A stretch of DNA of 64,000 bases, taken from Methanosarcina sp. ERenArc_MAG2 (GTDB lineage Archaea > Halobacteriota > Methanosarcinia > Methanosarcinales > Methanosarcinaceae). Positions 18,298 through 28,254 of the stretch are shown here, piece by piece. The stretch is from the NCBI GenBank assembly GCA_023955635.1, contig JAMXHR010000010.1, positions 744,001-808,000 of the forward strand, written 5' to 3'. The notes beneath the pieces are model-generated. The model was not told where the DNA came from, did no database searches, and worked only from the letters and a program-made list of their open reading frames with translations. The first letter of the stretch is position 1. Every line of letters begins with the position of its first letter. Both the position numbers and the translations under genes were made by a program.

Positions 18298-19479
18298 TTA
18301 TACCGTACGTGCGATTTCTTCAATTGTTTTAAGAAGCAGGTCGATCTCTTCTAACGTATTATATAAATAAAGGCTTGCCCTTACAGTACCATTTTCAAGC
18401 CTAAGATGTCGCATCACTGGAATAGAACAATGGTCTCCCGAACGGACCAGAATTGCTGCTCTGTCATCAAGCAAATAGGCTATTTCATGAGGATGAATTT
18501 TGTCTATGGTAAAAGAGACAACCCCGATCCTGTTTTTTATTTTCGGCGGCCCGTAAACAGTGACATTGTCGATCTCAGCAAGCCCTGCGAGAAGGCGCTT
18601 AGTGAGTTTTTGTTCATGTCTGTATATAGCATCCATTTCCAGGCTTTCGAGAGATTTCCCTGCCTGCGCCAGACCAATTGCTCCTGAGATATTGGGTGTG
18701 CCCCCTTCAAATCGCTGATAACCGTCAGTTAAGGTATATCCTTCAGTGATGACATCATCAACTGTGCCTCCACCTATTATAAGAGGAGAAATAACCGCAT
18801 CTCGCATCCACAGCACGCCAGTACCTGTTGGCCCAAGCATCTTGTGCCCAGAAAAACATAAAAAATCACATCCCGTATCCGGAGCATTCACAGAAAAATG
18901 GGGCACGGACTGTGCTCCGTCAATCAGGAAATATGCTCCACGCTCTTTGCAGATTGCAGCAATCTCACGGACAGGCTGCACGGTACCAAGTACATTTGAA
19001 ACATGGCTGACCGCAACCAGCTTTGTGCCGGCAGTAATTGCGTCATCAAATGTCTCTATATCAAAAATACCATCCGGGCCCGGCTGAAGAATAACTACCT
19101 CAACTCCCTTTTGGCGAAGTCGAAGCCAAAGAAGCAGGTTTGAGTGGTGTTCTGCAATTGTTGTCACTATTCGGTTTCCAGACTGCCAGTCCAGTCTGGC
19201 TGCAACCATATTGATAGCTTCTGTCGTATTCCTGGTAAAAACTGTTGTACCTTCTTTTCCGCCAATGAAGCTGCTGATTGAATCATGTGCGTCCTGGTAC
19301 CGCTGTGTTGCAACTCTTGTAAGCCTGTGCATCCCTCTGCCTACATTAACACGGTACTGACGGTCGTATTCGTTCATTGAAGCTATATCAGGCTCAGGAA
19401 TAAGGCTGGTTGCAGCACTATCCATGTAATGAAGGTGCTGAGGTATCTGGAAGTCAGCCATACAATCTTCGATTCTCAT
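18298..19479 (-). CDS. cysteine desulfurase, SufS/Csd type
   Basis: PLP enzyme releasing sulfur from cysteine as a protein-bound persulfide. Seen: PLP lysine in SGHKMLGPTGTG (Lys213), AEHHSN histidine pair near 110, and active cysteine in RSGDHCSIPVMRHL (Cys351). 393 residues is typical of the SufS/CsdA class. Its start overlaps the larE stop by four bases (ATGA) and its stop abuts fdhD, so larE, this gene and fdhD form a tight sulfur-transfer operon. Confidence 0.93.
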   Translation of the reverse strand: MRIEDCMADFQIPQHLHYMDSAATSLIPEPDIASMNEYDRQYRVNVGRGMHRLTRVATQRYQDAHDSISSFIGGKEGTTVFTRNTTEAINMVAARLDWQSGNRIVTTIAEHHSNLLLWLRLRQKGVEVVILQPGPDGIFDIETFDDAITAGTKLVAVSHVSNVLGTVQPVREIAAICKERGAYFLIDGAQSVPHFSVNAPDTGCDFLCFSGHKMLGPTGTGVLWMRDAVISPLIIGGGTVDDVITEGYTLTDGYQRFEGGTPNISGAIGLAQAGKSLESLEMDAIYRHEQKLTKRLLAGLAEIDNVTVYGPPKIKNRIGVVSFTIDKIHPHEIAYLLDDRAAILVRSGDHCSIPVMRHLRLENGTVRASLYLYNTLEEIDLLLKTIEEIARTV

Positions 19480-20273
19480 AGTACTTCATCCATACTACCG
19501 CTTCTGTATCCTTTAAGATCGAGAGTAATATAAGAAAAGCCGCAGTCTTTTAAAAGCTCGACGATTCGCTCTTGAATGGTTACTGCCTTCTCAAACTCTT
19601 CAGATATCAATTCTATTCGCGCAATATTGCCATGCAGTCGTACACGCAGATTCGAAAAACCCAGATCATGCAGCAAATTTTCTGCATTTTCGATCATTTG
19701 CAACTTCTCAAGTGTGATTTCTTCCCCATATGGAATTCGCGATGCAAGACATGAAGCTGACGGTTTGTTCCAGAAATCAAACCCCCAGTCCTGAGCTATT
19801 TGCCGTATCTGTTTTTTTTCAATTCCCAACGAAAGGAAAGGATGAAGGATCTTTTCCTCGTTACTTGCTTGAAGCCCGGGACGGTATTCATTGGGATCGG
19901 AAGCATTAATTCCATCTGCGATATTTGAAATCCCCAGCTTTTCCGCCTGAGCCCACAGCATCCTGGAAGATTGTTTTTTGCAAATGTAACAACGATTAGG
20001 GCTATTTTTCCTAAATTCTTCATTTTCTATTATAGGGAAAGGCATTATTTCAAAGGATAAACCGAATTTACGTGCGATTTCTACTGCATCATCAACAGCT
20101 CTTCTGGGGACAAGAGGCGCATCAAAAAGTATACATTTGACCTTATCCCGGAGTGCCTTTTGTGCAAGTAATGCAAGTAAAGTGCTGTCTATGCCCCCTG
20201 AATATGAAATAAGTAAACGTTCCAATCCTTGGAGTTCTTTTATCAATGTATCTTGTGTATTTTCTGTTTCCAT
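19476..20273 (-). CDS. larE: ATP-dependent sulfur transferase LarE
   Basis: PP-loop ATP pyrophosphatase that activates and sulfurises the nickel-pincer nucleotide precursor. Seen: PP-loop SYSGGIDSTLLALL (about residues 23-36), NRCYICKK with Cys95 and Cys98, and PSASCLASRIPYGEEIT with Cys175, which aligns with the sulfur-donor cysteine known from LarE. Three cysteines in these places suggest the iron-sulfur-cluster type rather than the self-sacrificing type (inference). First gene of the larE-desulfurase-fdhD operon. A LarA-type enzyme is at the right end of the window. Confidence 0.9.
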   Translation of the reverse strand: METENTQDTLIKELQGLERLLISYSGGIDSTLLALLAQKALRDKVKCILFDAPLVPRRAVDDAVEIARKFGLSFEIMPFPIIENEEFRKNSPNRCYICKKQSSRMLWAQAEKLGISNIADGINASDPNEYRPGLQASNEEKILHPFLSLGIEKKQIRQIAQDWGFDFWNKPSASCLASRIPYGEEITLEKLQMIENAENLLHDLGFSNLRVRLHGNIARIELISEEFEKAVTIQERIVELLKDCGFSYITLDLKGYRSGSMDEVL

Positions 20274-20345
20274 GGATGTATACCGACCGTTTTATTTTGC
20301 CAGTTCTCTTTTGCCTGTTCCACAAGCTTTAAATTTTTTAATACC

Positions 20346-20361
20346 ATTCACAATTGTGAAT
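20346..20361. promoter_or_regulatory. 16-bp palindrome ATTCACAATTGTGAAT upstream of larE
   Basis: Perfect palindrome 73-88 bases before the larE start, next to a TATA-like TTATAATA on the larE strand (20360-20370). The same 16 bases occur twice at 49928-49973. Likely a repressor operator; the regulator is unproven. Confidence 0.65.
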
Positions 20362-20573
20362 ATTATAAAAACGACATTCCTGGTAAAAATACTTTTTGTC
20401 GTTGATAGGGATATAAAGCAGTCATCTACCAAAAACAATTCCGAAAGGGAGTAAGGAAATTAAATTAATCAGCTAACGAACCATGAAAACACAGGCATAA
20501 TTACAAAATGTGTTACGATAGACCAGAATATAACATATGATAGACCAGAATATGATATTTTATGGGAGGAATT

Positions 20574-20852
20574 ATGAAGATCCGAATAAGAACCTTTGCT
20601 CAGGTAAAAGATATTCTCGGAGCTGACAGTTTTCTTGAATATCCGAAAGGCACCTCAGTGAGAGAACTTCTGGACTCACTTCGCCAAAGAGCCGGTGAAT
20701 CCGAAGATCAACTTTTCTCCAGGAATGGGGATTTGCACAGTCATTTAGTTTTGATGATAAATGGCACACGAATTTACAAAGACGATATTGAATCGCTGAC
20801 ACTTTCAGAAGGAGATGAAATCGCACTTTTTCCTCCGGTATCAGGAGGATGA
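20574..20852 (+). CDS. MoaD/ThiS-family ubiquitin-like sulfur carrier
   Basis: A 92-residue beta-grasp sulfur carrier ending in FPPVSGG; the terminal Gly-Gly is where sulfur is loaded as a thiocarboxylate. Seen: IRTFAQVKDILG start, TSVRELLDSL, VLMINGTRI and LSEGDEIALFPPVSGG. GGGAGG lies just before the ATG at 20574, so the upstream in-frame ATG at 20562 is not needed. Divergent from the larE-desulfurase-fdhD operon, which fits a role in molybdopterin or tungstopterin assembly, though a thiamine or other role is possible. Confidence 0.9.
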   Translation: MKIRIRTFAQVKDILGADSFLEYPKGTSVRELLDSLRQRAGESEDQLFSRNGDLHSHLVLMINGTRIYKDDIESLTLSEGDEIALFPPVSGG

Positions 20853-21049
20853 TCAAGATAAAGGAAGATACCCAATTATTAATTAGCAGGACTAAAAGGA
20901 TTTCAATATAACCTCAATATTCAACCAGGTAAAAAAGTCAATTGCCGGCGCGTTTGTTAATTTTTTCAGGTATTTTGGGATGATGAGAGACATTCCTGTT
21001 ATATATTATTAAATGGGGCAAAAATTAAATGGAAGACATAACAAGCCCT

Positions 21050-21341
21050 TATTTTCTTGGTGTTACTATCACCATCATCCTTCACAGTCCGAGACACTGT
21101 GTGTTTTCCAACTTTATTGTACCTGTGTGAAATATTTTAGGCAGTTAAAGTAATTCCATCACCGAAATCCCAGTGCCAGGAAGTCGAGCTGTTTGTGCTC
21201 ATATAGGTGAACTGGATTACTATTTCTGCTTTTCCGGTTGTCGGCTTAGCACTGAAGCAGGCAACCGGAGCTTTCACTGGTTTTATCGCAGGCAGTACAT
21301 TGCTGTTATTGAACTTCAATTTCGTGGAGGATGGTGTCTCA
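21050..21341 (-). pseudogene. frameshifted C-terminal PKD part of the surface protein
   Basis: After the stop that ends the 892-residue frame, the sequence continues in another frame as GETPSSTKLKFNNSNVLPAIKP...VACFSAKPTTG...STSWHWDFGDG, a sixth PKD-like domain. A second break near 21135 is followed by GKHTVSRTVKDDGDSNTKK, the end of a PKD fold. One missing G at 21342-21343 explains the first break; the second suggests real decay or another error. Confidence 0.65.
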
Positions 21342-24017
21342 CCTTGCGACATATATTGTCCTGGTTGCAACATTTGAGTTGCTGCCATTGATTGCAATTA
21401 ATTTCACAGTGTAAAGCCCTGTATTTTTATATATGTGACTCGGTTTTGACTCGGTGGTTGTTGCACTATTGTCTCCAAAGTCCCACTTTATTGAGGTTGC
21501 ATTGACTGAGTTATCTGTGAATTTAACTGTGAGAGGAGCACGCCCAAACACAGGTACTGCTGTAAAGCTTGCTTTCGGCACAGCAGGTGTTCCGGTGACA
21601 GCTATTGTCTTGCGTGCGGTATCGGTACCATCTGCGTTGCTTGCAGTCAGGTTAACGGTGTAAGTTCCTGCAGTAGCATAGGCATGGATTGGATTTGCGT
21701 CGGTAGATGTAGAACCGTCACCAAATGTCCAAGTCCTTCCCAATGTCTCATTAAGGGACAGATCGTTAAACTGAACCTTGAATGGCGCGGTCTGGCGTGC
21801 AGTGAAATTTGCAACTGGGGGTGCCAGTGCACGGTTTACGGTGATAACCATTGATTTTTCACTGCTGGAGCCATCACCGTTTGTTGCAACCAGTGTAACA
21901 TTGTATGTTCCCTTGCCACTGAATACATGTTCGGGATTCTGCTCGGTAGAAGTACTTCCATCTCCGAAGTTCCATTCCCATCCTGTCGGACTGTTGGTGG
22001 ATGTGTCAGTGAACTTCACAGTAAGAGGAGTTGTTCCTTCGGTCTTATCTGCAACAAAGTTTGCAACTGGGGGTGCCAGTGCACGGTTTACGGTGATGAC
22101 CATTGATTTTTCATTGCTGGAGCCATCACCGTTTGTTGCAACCAGTGCAACATTATATCTTCCTTCGCCACTGAATATATGTTCAGGATTCTGCTCGATT
22201 GATGTTTGAGTTCCATCTCCAAAGTTCCATTCCCATTCTGTTGGACTATTGGTGGATGTGTCAGTGAACTTCACAGCAAGAGGAGTTGTGCCTTCGGTCT
22301 TATCTGCAGTAAAGTCCGCAACTGGTGGTGTCAGTACACGGTTTACAGTGATATCCATTGATCTTACATAGCTGGAACCCCCAGCATTTGTTGCAATCAG
22401 TGTAATATGGTATGTCCCCTCGCCACTGTATACGTGTACAGGATTCTGCTCGGTTGATGTTGCAGTTCCATCTCCGAAATTCCATTCCCATCTTGTTGGG
22501 CTGTTAGTGGATGTGTCAGTGAACTTCACAGTAAGATTTGCAGTGAAGTTTGCTATCGGTGTTGACACATCCAATTCTGATTTTGAGGCAGACCTCGTGT
22601 TTCCGTCCGGACCTATATTGATCCTGTCTCCATTGGGTTCCGGTTCGTTAGAATAATCCGATAAAGGATCTCCTGCATCGATGCATGGAGAACTTATATT
22701 GTCATTCACCCAACCGCTCCCATCCCAGCGGCCTGCTTTTGATTTCAGGTGATAATCGTGTTTATCTCTATCTGCGTATTGAGGGTCTGCTACTATATCC
22801 GAAGGTGAAGGCTCAACGCCTATATAGTCGCCCCCTGTGTTGTTATAGAAAGAGTTGTTCTGCAGGAAAAAAGAGTGTGTATCCGTAAGCAAGTTACATA
22901 TCCCGGACCCATTTCCTCCGGCTTTTGATGTTCGAGTATTCGTTATTATGTTATTTCTTACTGTAATCACATACCCTGAACCAGCCGGAGCCACGGAATA
23001 TACATTATTCTGCATAATACCGGCCCCATATGCGCCATCTATCACGTTGTTTTCAATGAGAGCATTGAACCCATCGGATAAGATTCCACCTATATTATTG
23101 CTTGAAGTATTTCCGGTATCATAGATCTGGTTATGATGAATATAGACGTTTGCGGATGATGTTGGATAAGAATTTGATCCGAAAATCCAGATTCCTGCAA
23201 GTACAGTCCTGTTTATTGTGTTATTGTACACTTCAATATCATCCATTGTAGGAGTTCCGTATTTCTGGATTTGAATTCCTGCACCTCCGTAACCCTCCGA
23301 TGTAATAATATTATCGTGGAAATTCACATGATTTGTATTGTATACTCTTAGTCCGCTATTTGTCCTGCATGTTATCTTATTGTTATAGGCTTCCACGTTT
23401 GAACAGCTACTTGCATATAGAACATCGTGACCCAACAGGTATATTTTATTGTCATATAATTTTATGTCAGAACACTTGTCAGTCTTTAAGCCATCTCCGT
23501 GGTTGTTGGTCATATACGTATTATACACACTTATGTTCTGACAATTACTCAAGTGGATAAGATTGTAGTAGTTTTTACCACTGGCAACATTGGTATTTCC
23601 TTCTCGGTTTCCATCAATAGTAAAACCGCGAATTGTAATGTCGTGACTGCCAGAATTATTTTCTTTAATCATTGGCTTAAAGGCTTCCCAGTTGGCATTA
23701 TTGGTAAGTTTGATTGTTGTATTGGAATCTCCTTCAAGAGTTGTATTATTGCCGATAAGAAGAGTATCATTTATGGAATATGTGAACGGGCCTTTAAGGT
23801 AAACAGTTGTGTATTCGGGATTGCCTGTTACAAACTGAAGAGCTTGATTAAGCTGTAGGTCCGCATTTGTCGCATTACAATTAAAATCGCCACTACCATC
23901 TCCTGCAACGTAAACTATTGGTGCGGGTGTAGTGCACAAAACAACAGGAACGCATGCAAGTATGAGGAAATTTATAAGGAAAAAGATTTTTAACATTCGA
24001 TTAAACATCTCTATCAC
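21339..24017 (-). CDS. secreted beta-helix protein with PKD repeats
   Basis: Cell-surface protein. Seen: signal peptide (about residues 8-28), YVAGDGSGDFNCNATNADLQLNQAL entry motif, right-handed parallel beta-helix (about 36-420) with many NxI/NxT turns, then five PKD domains (about 487-560, 565-644, 650-728, 733-808, 813-892), each with the WxFGDG core. Beta-helix modules of this type occur in polysaccharide-acting proteins, including methanosarcinal disaggregatases, but no catalytic site is evident. Paralogues lie at 25381-26847 and 52923-54047. The frame ends early by a one-base loss; the protein probably had a further PKD domain. Confidence 0.85.
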   Translation of the reverse strand: MIEMFNRMLKIFFLINFLILACVPVVLCTTPAPIVYVAGDGSGDFNCNATNADLQLNQALQFVTGNPEYTTVYLKGPFTYSINDTLLIGNNTTLEGDSNTTIKLTNNANWEAFKPMIKENNSGSHDITIRGFTIDGNREGNTNVASGKNYYNLIHLSNCQNISVYNTYMTNNHGDGLKTDKCSDIKLYDNKIYLLGHDVLYASSCSNVEAYNNKITCRTNSGLRVYNTNHVNFHDNIITSEGYGGAGIQIQKYGTPTMDDIEVYNNTINRTVLAGIWIFGSNSYPTSSANVYIHHNQIYDTGNTSSNNIGGILSDGFNALIENNVIDGAYGAGIMQNNVYSVAPAGSGYVITVRNNIITNTRTSKAGGNGSGICNLLTDTHSFFLQNNSFYNNTGGDYIGVEPSPSDIVADPQYADRDKHDYHLKSKAGRWDGSGWVNDNISSPCIDAGDPLSDYSNEPEPNGDRINIGPDGNTRSASKSELDVSTPIANFTANLTVKFTDTSTNSPTRWEWNFGDGTATSTEQNPVHVYSGEGTYHITLIATNAGGSSYVRSMDITVNRVLTPPVADFTADKTEGTTPLAVKFTDTSTNSPTEWEWNFGDGTQTSIEQNPEHIFSGEGRYNVALVATNGDGSSNEKSMVITVNRALAPPVANFVADKTEGTTPLTVKFTDTSTNSPTGWEWNFGDGSTSTEQNPEHVFSGKGTYNVTLVATNGDGSSSEKSMVITVNRALAPPVANFTARQTAPFKVQFNDLSLNETLGRTWTFGDGSTSTDANPIHAYATAGTYTVNLTASNADGTDTARKTIAVTGTPAVPKASFTAVPVFGRAPLTVKFTDNSVNATSIKWDFGDNSATTTESKPSHIYKNTGLYTVKLIAINGSNSNVATRTIYVAR

Positions 24018-24794
24018 CCGTAAATTATCTTACCCGTAAATTCTCTGCAGATTGAATTTACATGCTACTTATTCCTTGGTTCAACTGCGTAGATCCTAAA
24101 ATACGATTCATTTTATCTCGCAGCATAGTCAAGCCCGTGCTTGATGCAGCAAAGTTCAATTACTCCAATTATTATGTTGCGCTATCCTGCCGTGGGGGTG
24201 AGTTATTGAAAACGATAAGCATGAGAATCTCTTTTCATTTTCCGCAAACAAGAAGGATTTACTCTTTTTCAAAACCGATCAATCACTCACGGGAAAGACG
24301 TATAATACTCAGGCATGACTATGAGGGTTGAACTAATCCCAAAACCAACTTTACTCTCAATGAGTAGAAGTTTCAGCATTGTTTTTCGTGATCAGAAAAT
24401 CAATTAGTTATTTATGATACGGAATTCAGAGGGCTTTTGAGTTTTGAGATAAGTTCATTCATAAAGAAGTAATAATATCTTTAACTTCTTTAATATTTTT
24501 AAACATTTCCCTTTGAAATGCAGATTTTTAAATCCATTAAATATAAGAGGATCTATCTAAGGATCGAAATCGTATAAAAGCAGATTTGTGTAACAGTACC
24601 AGGGATTCGTCTGCACCCTGGGAGTTTCAAATTGGCTTAAAAAATTAGTATGTGAGGTGAGTAATGCAATAAATCGAAGACTTTAACGACTATAAATATA
24701 ATCAAGATGTACAGTGAATATATTTGCATTTTGATCGAGCTCATTTTTTTATTCTGACTGCATCTTTCTCTGGAATCCAATATTTCAGAGGTCC
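24018..24794. other. intergenic, no gene recognised
   Basis: Upstream region of the surface protein. A short hairpin CCAGGG/CCCTGG lies near 24600-24625. Frames present here are short and unlike known proteins. Confidence 0.35.
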
Positions 24795-24817
24795 ATCCTG
24801 CTTTCGGCAGGTCGACA
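24795..24817. repeat. hairpin repeat CCTGC-CGAAA-GCAGG, copy 2 (inverted)
   Basis: Exact inverted match of 23 bp to 5296-5318. It precedes IS630-type debris in both places (5801 and 24890), perhaps by chance. Confidence 0.45.
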
Positions 24818-24889
24818 TTAAAAATTGGAATAATTTTTCTCGATGCCGTTTTTGAATATTAGCTAACTCTATATTGGGTTTAAAGGTGG

Positions 24890-25284
24890 TTGACGTATGG
24901 CTCAACTCCTACGACATATATAAGTGCTGAATCATTTTTTCATAGAAATTTTGTATGAAAAATTAATAATTGGTCATATGTAAACCCAACGACTGCACAT
25001 AATTATGGAGCTTCATTTGCGGGCCATCAGCAAAAATATTGAAAATTAATTGTCGCACCTTCCGAATGTAGGATGGAAGCTGGTTGAATATGGCAGAGAT
25101 TGAATTGAATGTACTTACAGCTCAATGTTTAAAACGGAGAATGGATAATATCGAAGTTGTTAAGAAAGAAGTATTGGCCTGGCAAAAGGTCAGAAACAAC
25201 AAAAATTCAAAGGTAAATTGGCAATTCACAACAGAAAATGCAAGGATAAAATCATCACGTCTTTATCCGACACTTGAGGATTGA
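24890..25284 (+). pseudogene. IS630-type transposase, C-terminal remnant
   Basis: Final 70 residues are well kept: GSWLNMAEIELNVLTAQCLKRR...EVLAWQKVRNNKNSKVNWQF...KSSRLYPTLED, the classic end of the DDE domain in this IS630 branch. Upstream, shifted fragments (YGASFAGHQQK, frames with stops) are all that remains. Not the same element as the split IS630 at 10437/52711. Confidence 0.75.
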
Positions 25285-25380
25285 CGCGACACTAGCTAAT
25301 CTATCATAACTATTATAGTTTAGATTGTTTGAAATCTCCTCTTACTTATTTCTCTGTTCTATTGCGTAAGTTCTAAACTG

Positions 25381-26847
25381 TTAACTGTACCTTCCTATGT
25401 TGGTCCGGTTCCCACCTTTCCGAAGCTTTTTTGAAGAATCCGATGATGTATATCCGGCCCCAATACAAGGAGAATTTGATTTCAGGTGATAATCATGTTT
25501 ACTCTGGTTTACAAAGAGAGGGTTTACATAAAGGTCGGTGGTCGAATTCGCATTTTTATAATTTCCACCCACATTATTATAAAGGCAATTATTTTCCAGC
25601 ACAAAAGTATGCGTTGAAGGGAGATAATTGATTACTGCATATCCTGTTTCATTAGAGTCTTTTGGGCGTTTCTGGGTATCAACGATTATGTTGTTGCGGA
25701 CAATCGTTTTGTATCCCGTACCTCGAGGTGAAAGATCAATAGAATTATCCAAGCCTGTAGATGAAGGAGGATACATATGGATAACGGCTGCATGATATAT
25801 ACCGTCAAATACATTATTCTCAATGATGGAATCAAATCCGCTGGTTACAATACCTCCTACCCAATTGATACTTGGGTTCGTACCGGTGCTGTAGAAAATA
25901 TTGTGGTGAATATATATGTTCTGTGCCTCTTCCTTAGAGTAAGAATGACCATAACCTATCAGCCATATCCCGGGACCATAAGTATTATGGATGGTATTAT
26001 TATACACTTCTATATCATTCATTACGCTTGTTGTTTTCTGAATCTGGATTCCAGGCCCTCCTGCACTCCAGTCATAAAAGGAATCGATCACATTATCATG
26101 GAATTTTATGTGGTTTGAGTTCCATATACGAAGCCCGCTGTTAGTCCTGCAGGTTATTGTGTTGTTCCAGGCCTCTACATTCTGGCAATCAATGGCATAA
26201 AGACCATCATGTCCTAATTTATACACTTTATTATTGTAAAACTGAATATTGGAACTTTTCTCTACTCGTAATCCATCTCCGTGCCCGTCATGCATGTACA
26301 TATCATGAACCTGAATGTCTTCGGAATTGAGGAAATAGATCATATTGTAGTATCCTTCCCCTCTTTTTTCGTCCTCGTTCTTATCATGATTTCCGTTAAT
26401 TTCAAATCCTTTTATAGTGACTCCATAGATTCCTGCACTGTCCAGTTGCGTTATTAGGGGCTTACTACTTGGCCAGTCTGCATTGTCTTCAAGTTCAATT
26501 ACGGCTGTAGGATCTCCTTCAAGAACTGAATCGTTTCCGATGAAAATAGTATCAGAGATAACGTACGTATGTGGGCCTTTCAAATGAACGGTTGAAAACT
26601 GTGGATTTTCTGCAACCTCTGCAAGAGCTTGATTTATCTCTACCTGATCATCATTTCCATCACAGGTGAAGTTTCCACTTCCATCGCCAGCTACATACAC
26701 AGTCTTATTTGACGGTATAAAGGAAGAGTTGGACTGTATAATATGAAAAATATTTATTCCCAATGCAATCAAGAAAATAACAATTACAATGGAAACTCCT
26801 ATTTTTTTCCTGTTTTGCCGTACGTACCTAAGATATATTTCATTCAT
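25381..26847 (-). CDS. membrane-anchored right-handed beta-helix protein
   Basis: 488 residues. Seen: basic N-terminus, one hydrophobic segment (about residues 17-38, IGVSIVIVIFLIALG...) serving as signal or anchor, entry motif VYVAGDGSGNFTC, then beta-helix repeats (NSEDIQVHDMYMHDGHGDGLRV, NVEAWNNTITCRTNSGLRIWN, NDIEVYNNTIHNTYGPGIW). No PKD domains, unlike its paralogue at 21339-24017. The end IGAGYTSSDSSKK...GGNRTNIGRYS matches the position where the paralogue joins its PKD repeats. Presumably surface-exposed; enzymatic activity unknown. Confidence 0.85.
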   Translation of the reverse strand: MNEIYLRYVRQNRKKIGVSIVIVIFLIALGINIFHIIQSNSSFIPSNKTVYVAGDGSGNFTCDGNDDQVEINQALAEVAENPQFSTVHLKGPHTYVISDTIFIGNDSVLEGDPTAVIELEDNADWPSSKPLITQLDSAGIYGVTIKGFEINGNHDKNEDEKRGEGYYNMIYFLNSEDIQVHDMYMHDGHGDGLRVEKSSNIQFYNNKVYKLGHDGLYAIDCQNVEAWNNTITCRTNSGLRIWNSNHIKFHDNVIDSFYDWSAGGPGIQIQKTTSVMNDIEVYNNTIHNTYGPGIWLIGYGHSYSKEEAQNIYIHHNIFYSTGTNPSINWVGGIVTSGFDSIIENNVFDGIYHAAVIHMYPPSSTGLDNSIDLSPRGTGYKTIVRNNIIVDTQKRPKDSNETGYAVINYLPSTHTFVLENNCLYNNVGGNYKNANSTTDLYVNPLFVNQSKHDYHLKSNSPCIGAGYTSSDSSKKLRKGGNRTNIGRYS

Positions 26848-27024
26848 TTTATCCCTTACTTTTAATTATAACTCCCAATCTTAGAAACGATCTTGAGAAT
26901 GAATAATTGATCAAATATAAAAAAATGAGCATATCCTCTGTACTTTAAAAAATATTTCTGTATTTATACTATTTCTGTATTTATACTCTTTTTAACCTAC
27001 CTAATTTTTCTGCGTTTCTCTAAG

Positions 27025-27665
27025 TCCCTGCTCGATGAAACCAATCCAGATCTTCAGGCCTCCAGACTTTCTCAGTTATATTTCGAATTATGGATAACCG
27101 ACACATCCGGATTTAAGGAAAGGATATCTTTTTTCATTTCTCGGCATCGACATCAACTGCATGTGCAATGTCAACTTTATTTAGGATTACAAGTTCCACA
27201 GTCTTGAATATCAGGGGATGCTTGGAAACAACATCTTCTACCTCTGTCACGCTCACGATCACAACCCTCAACGACTCCCCAAGATTGAAGTCCACAGGGC
27301 AGATAAAGTTGCCTACGTTTTTAATTATCAGGAGACAGATATTTTCAAGATAGGCATAAGCCGGAGCATTTTCTATTATTTTTGCGTCCGTATAGCACTC
27401 TTTTCCAGTATTTACTGGAATTGTAGATACTCCGAGTTTCCTGAAACAAGAAGCATTCATTTCTGCAATCGTGTCCCCTACAATAACAGCTATTTCGATC
27501 ATAACTATTTTGTACTTGTCTTTGAGATGCCTTATCGTCTCCTCAACCAATGTGGTTTTCCCTGAACCGATTGCTCCCCATAACATTGACTGAGAAAACC
27601 TGCTGCTCTTCAAGTTTCTTTTTGTTTTCCTCTTTCTCTCTTTCCAGTTATCGTTTTTGTAGTGT
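27025..27665 (-). pseudogene. hypB: decayed hydrogenase nickel-insertion GTPase HypB
   Basis: HypB loads nickel into [NiFe] hydrogenases using GTP. Core reads GAIGSGKTTLVEETIRHL (P-loop), ENICLLIIKNVGNFICPVDFNLGESLRVVIVSVTE, SKHPLIFKTVELVILNKVDIA. The N-terminal part (KREKEENKKKLEEQQVFSVNVMG) is in another frame, split at GGGG 27576-27579. After AVDVDAEK a stop intrudes, with ILSLNPDVSVIH and ESLEA fragments in a third frame plus in-frame stops beyond. Several hits of different kinds mean true decay, unlike the single-base faults elsewhere. No hydrogenase genes are nearby. Confidence 0.8.
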
Positions 27666-27870
27666 ACCGATGTTTGAAGGATTTACTTAAGTATATAGCC
27701 CCCTCTTTATTTTTTATTCATCAGCTCTTCTTGAACCAAATATTTTCAAAAGATGCCTCAACATATTGTAAATTTTCTTAAAATTAGAGTTTTTCCTTGG
27801 GAATATTAAAGGCATCACTCTTAATTCTCTTAAAAATGTAACGTAGTTTTCACAGGAATAGTATCCTCTA

Positions 27871-28224
27871 TCAGCACTTTAGTTTCTGGATATTTCTTGG
27901 AGAAAAGCTATTACTTGCCGGGCTCAGAGCGTTTATTTCATTTACGGTCTCGTTCAAAGAAAGCATAAAATCAGCCCTTATCCTGAAAATAAGCTCTTCC
28001 GGCTGAACACAGCAAAAAATAGTTGGTTCGCCTTCAATTATTCGCACATACCCTTTTTTCTCCATCCCTCTGAGGGTTCCGTAGATTTTGGCTCTCGGAA
28101 CTCCGGCATTTTCAGCAATCTCACTGGCTCTCGCCTGCTTAAGGTAGACAAGCGCTGAGTATATCTTGGCTTCATTGCCTGTAAAACCCAGTTTCTGAAG
28201 GTTTTGTATAAGCTTAAGAGTCAT
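27871..28224 (-). CDS. TrmB-family transcriptional regulator, short form
   Basis: 117 residues. N-terminal winged helix of the TrmB type: LGFTGNEAKIYSALVYLKQARASEIAENAGVPRAKIYGTLRGMEKKGYVRIIEGEPTIFCCVQPEE. The sugar-binding domain of full TrmB proteins is absent; a short C-terminal helix with EINALSPASN remains. Strong ribosome site GGGAGGAAG. Starts 30 bases after the MarR gene stop, so the two regulators probably share a transcript. Confidence 0.85.
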   Translation of the reverse strand: MTLKLIQNLQKLGFTGNEAKIYSALVYLKQARASEIAENAGVPRAKIYGTLRGMEKKGYVRIIEGEPTIFCCVQPEELIFRIRADFMLSLNETVNEINALSPASNSFSPRNIQKLKC

Positions 28225-28254
28225 TTCAACTTCCTCCCTTCACTCCCATATTTT

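Noticed and set aside
22300..22491. Short antisense and alternate frames in the PKD region
   Set aside because: Produced by the repetitive PKD coding sequence; no independent support.
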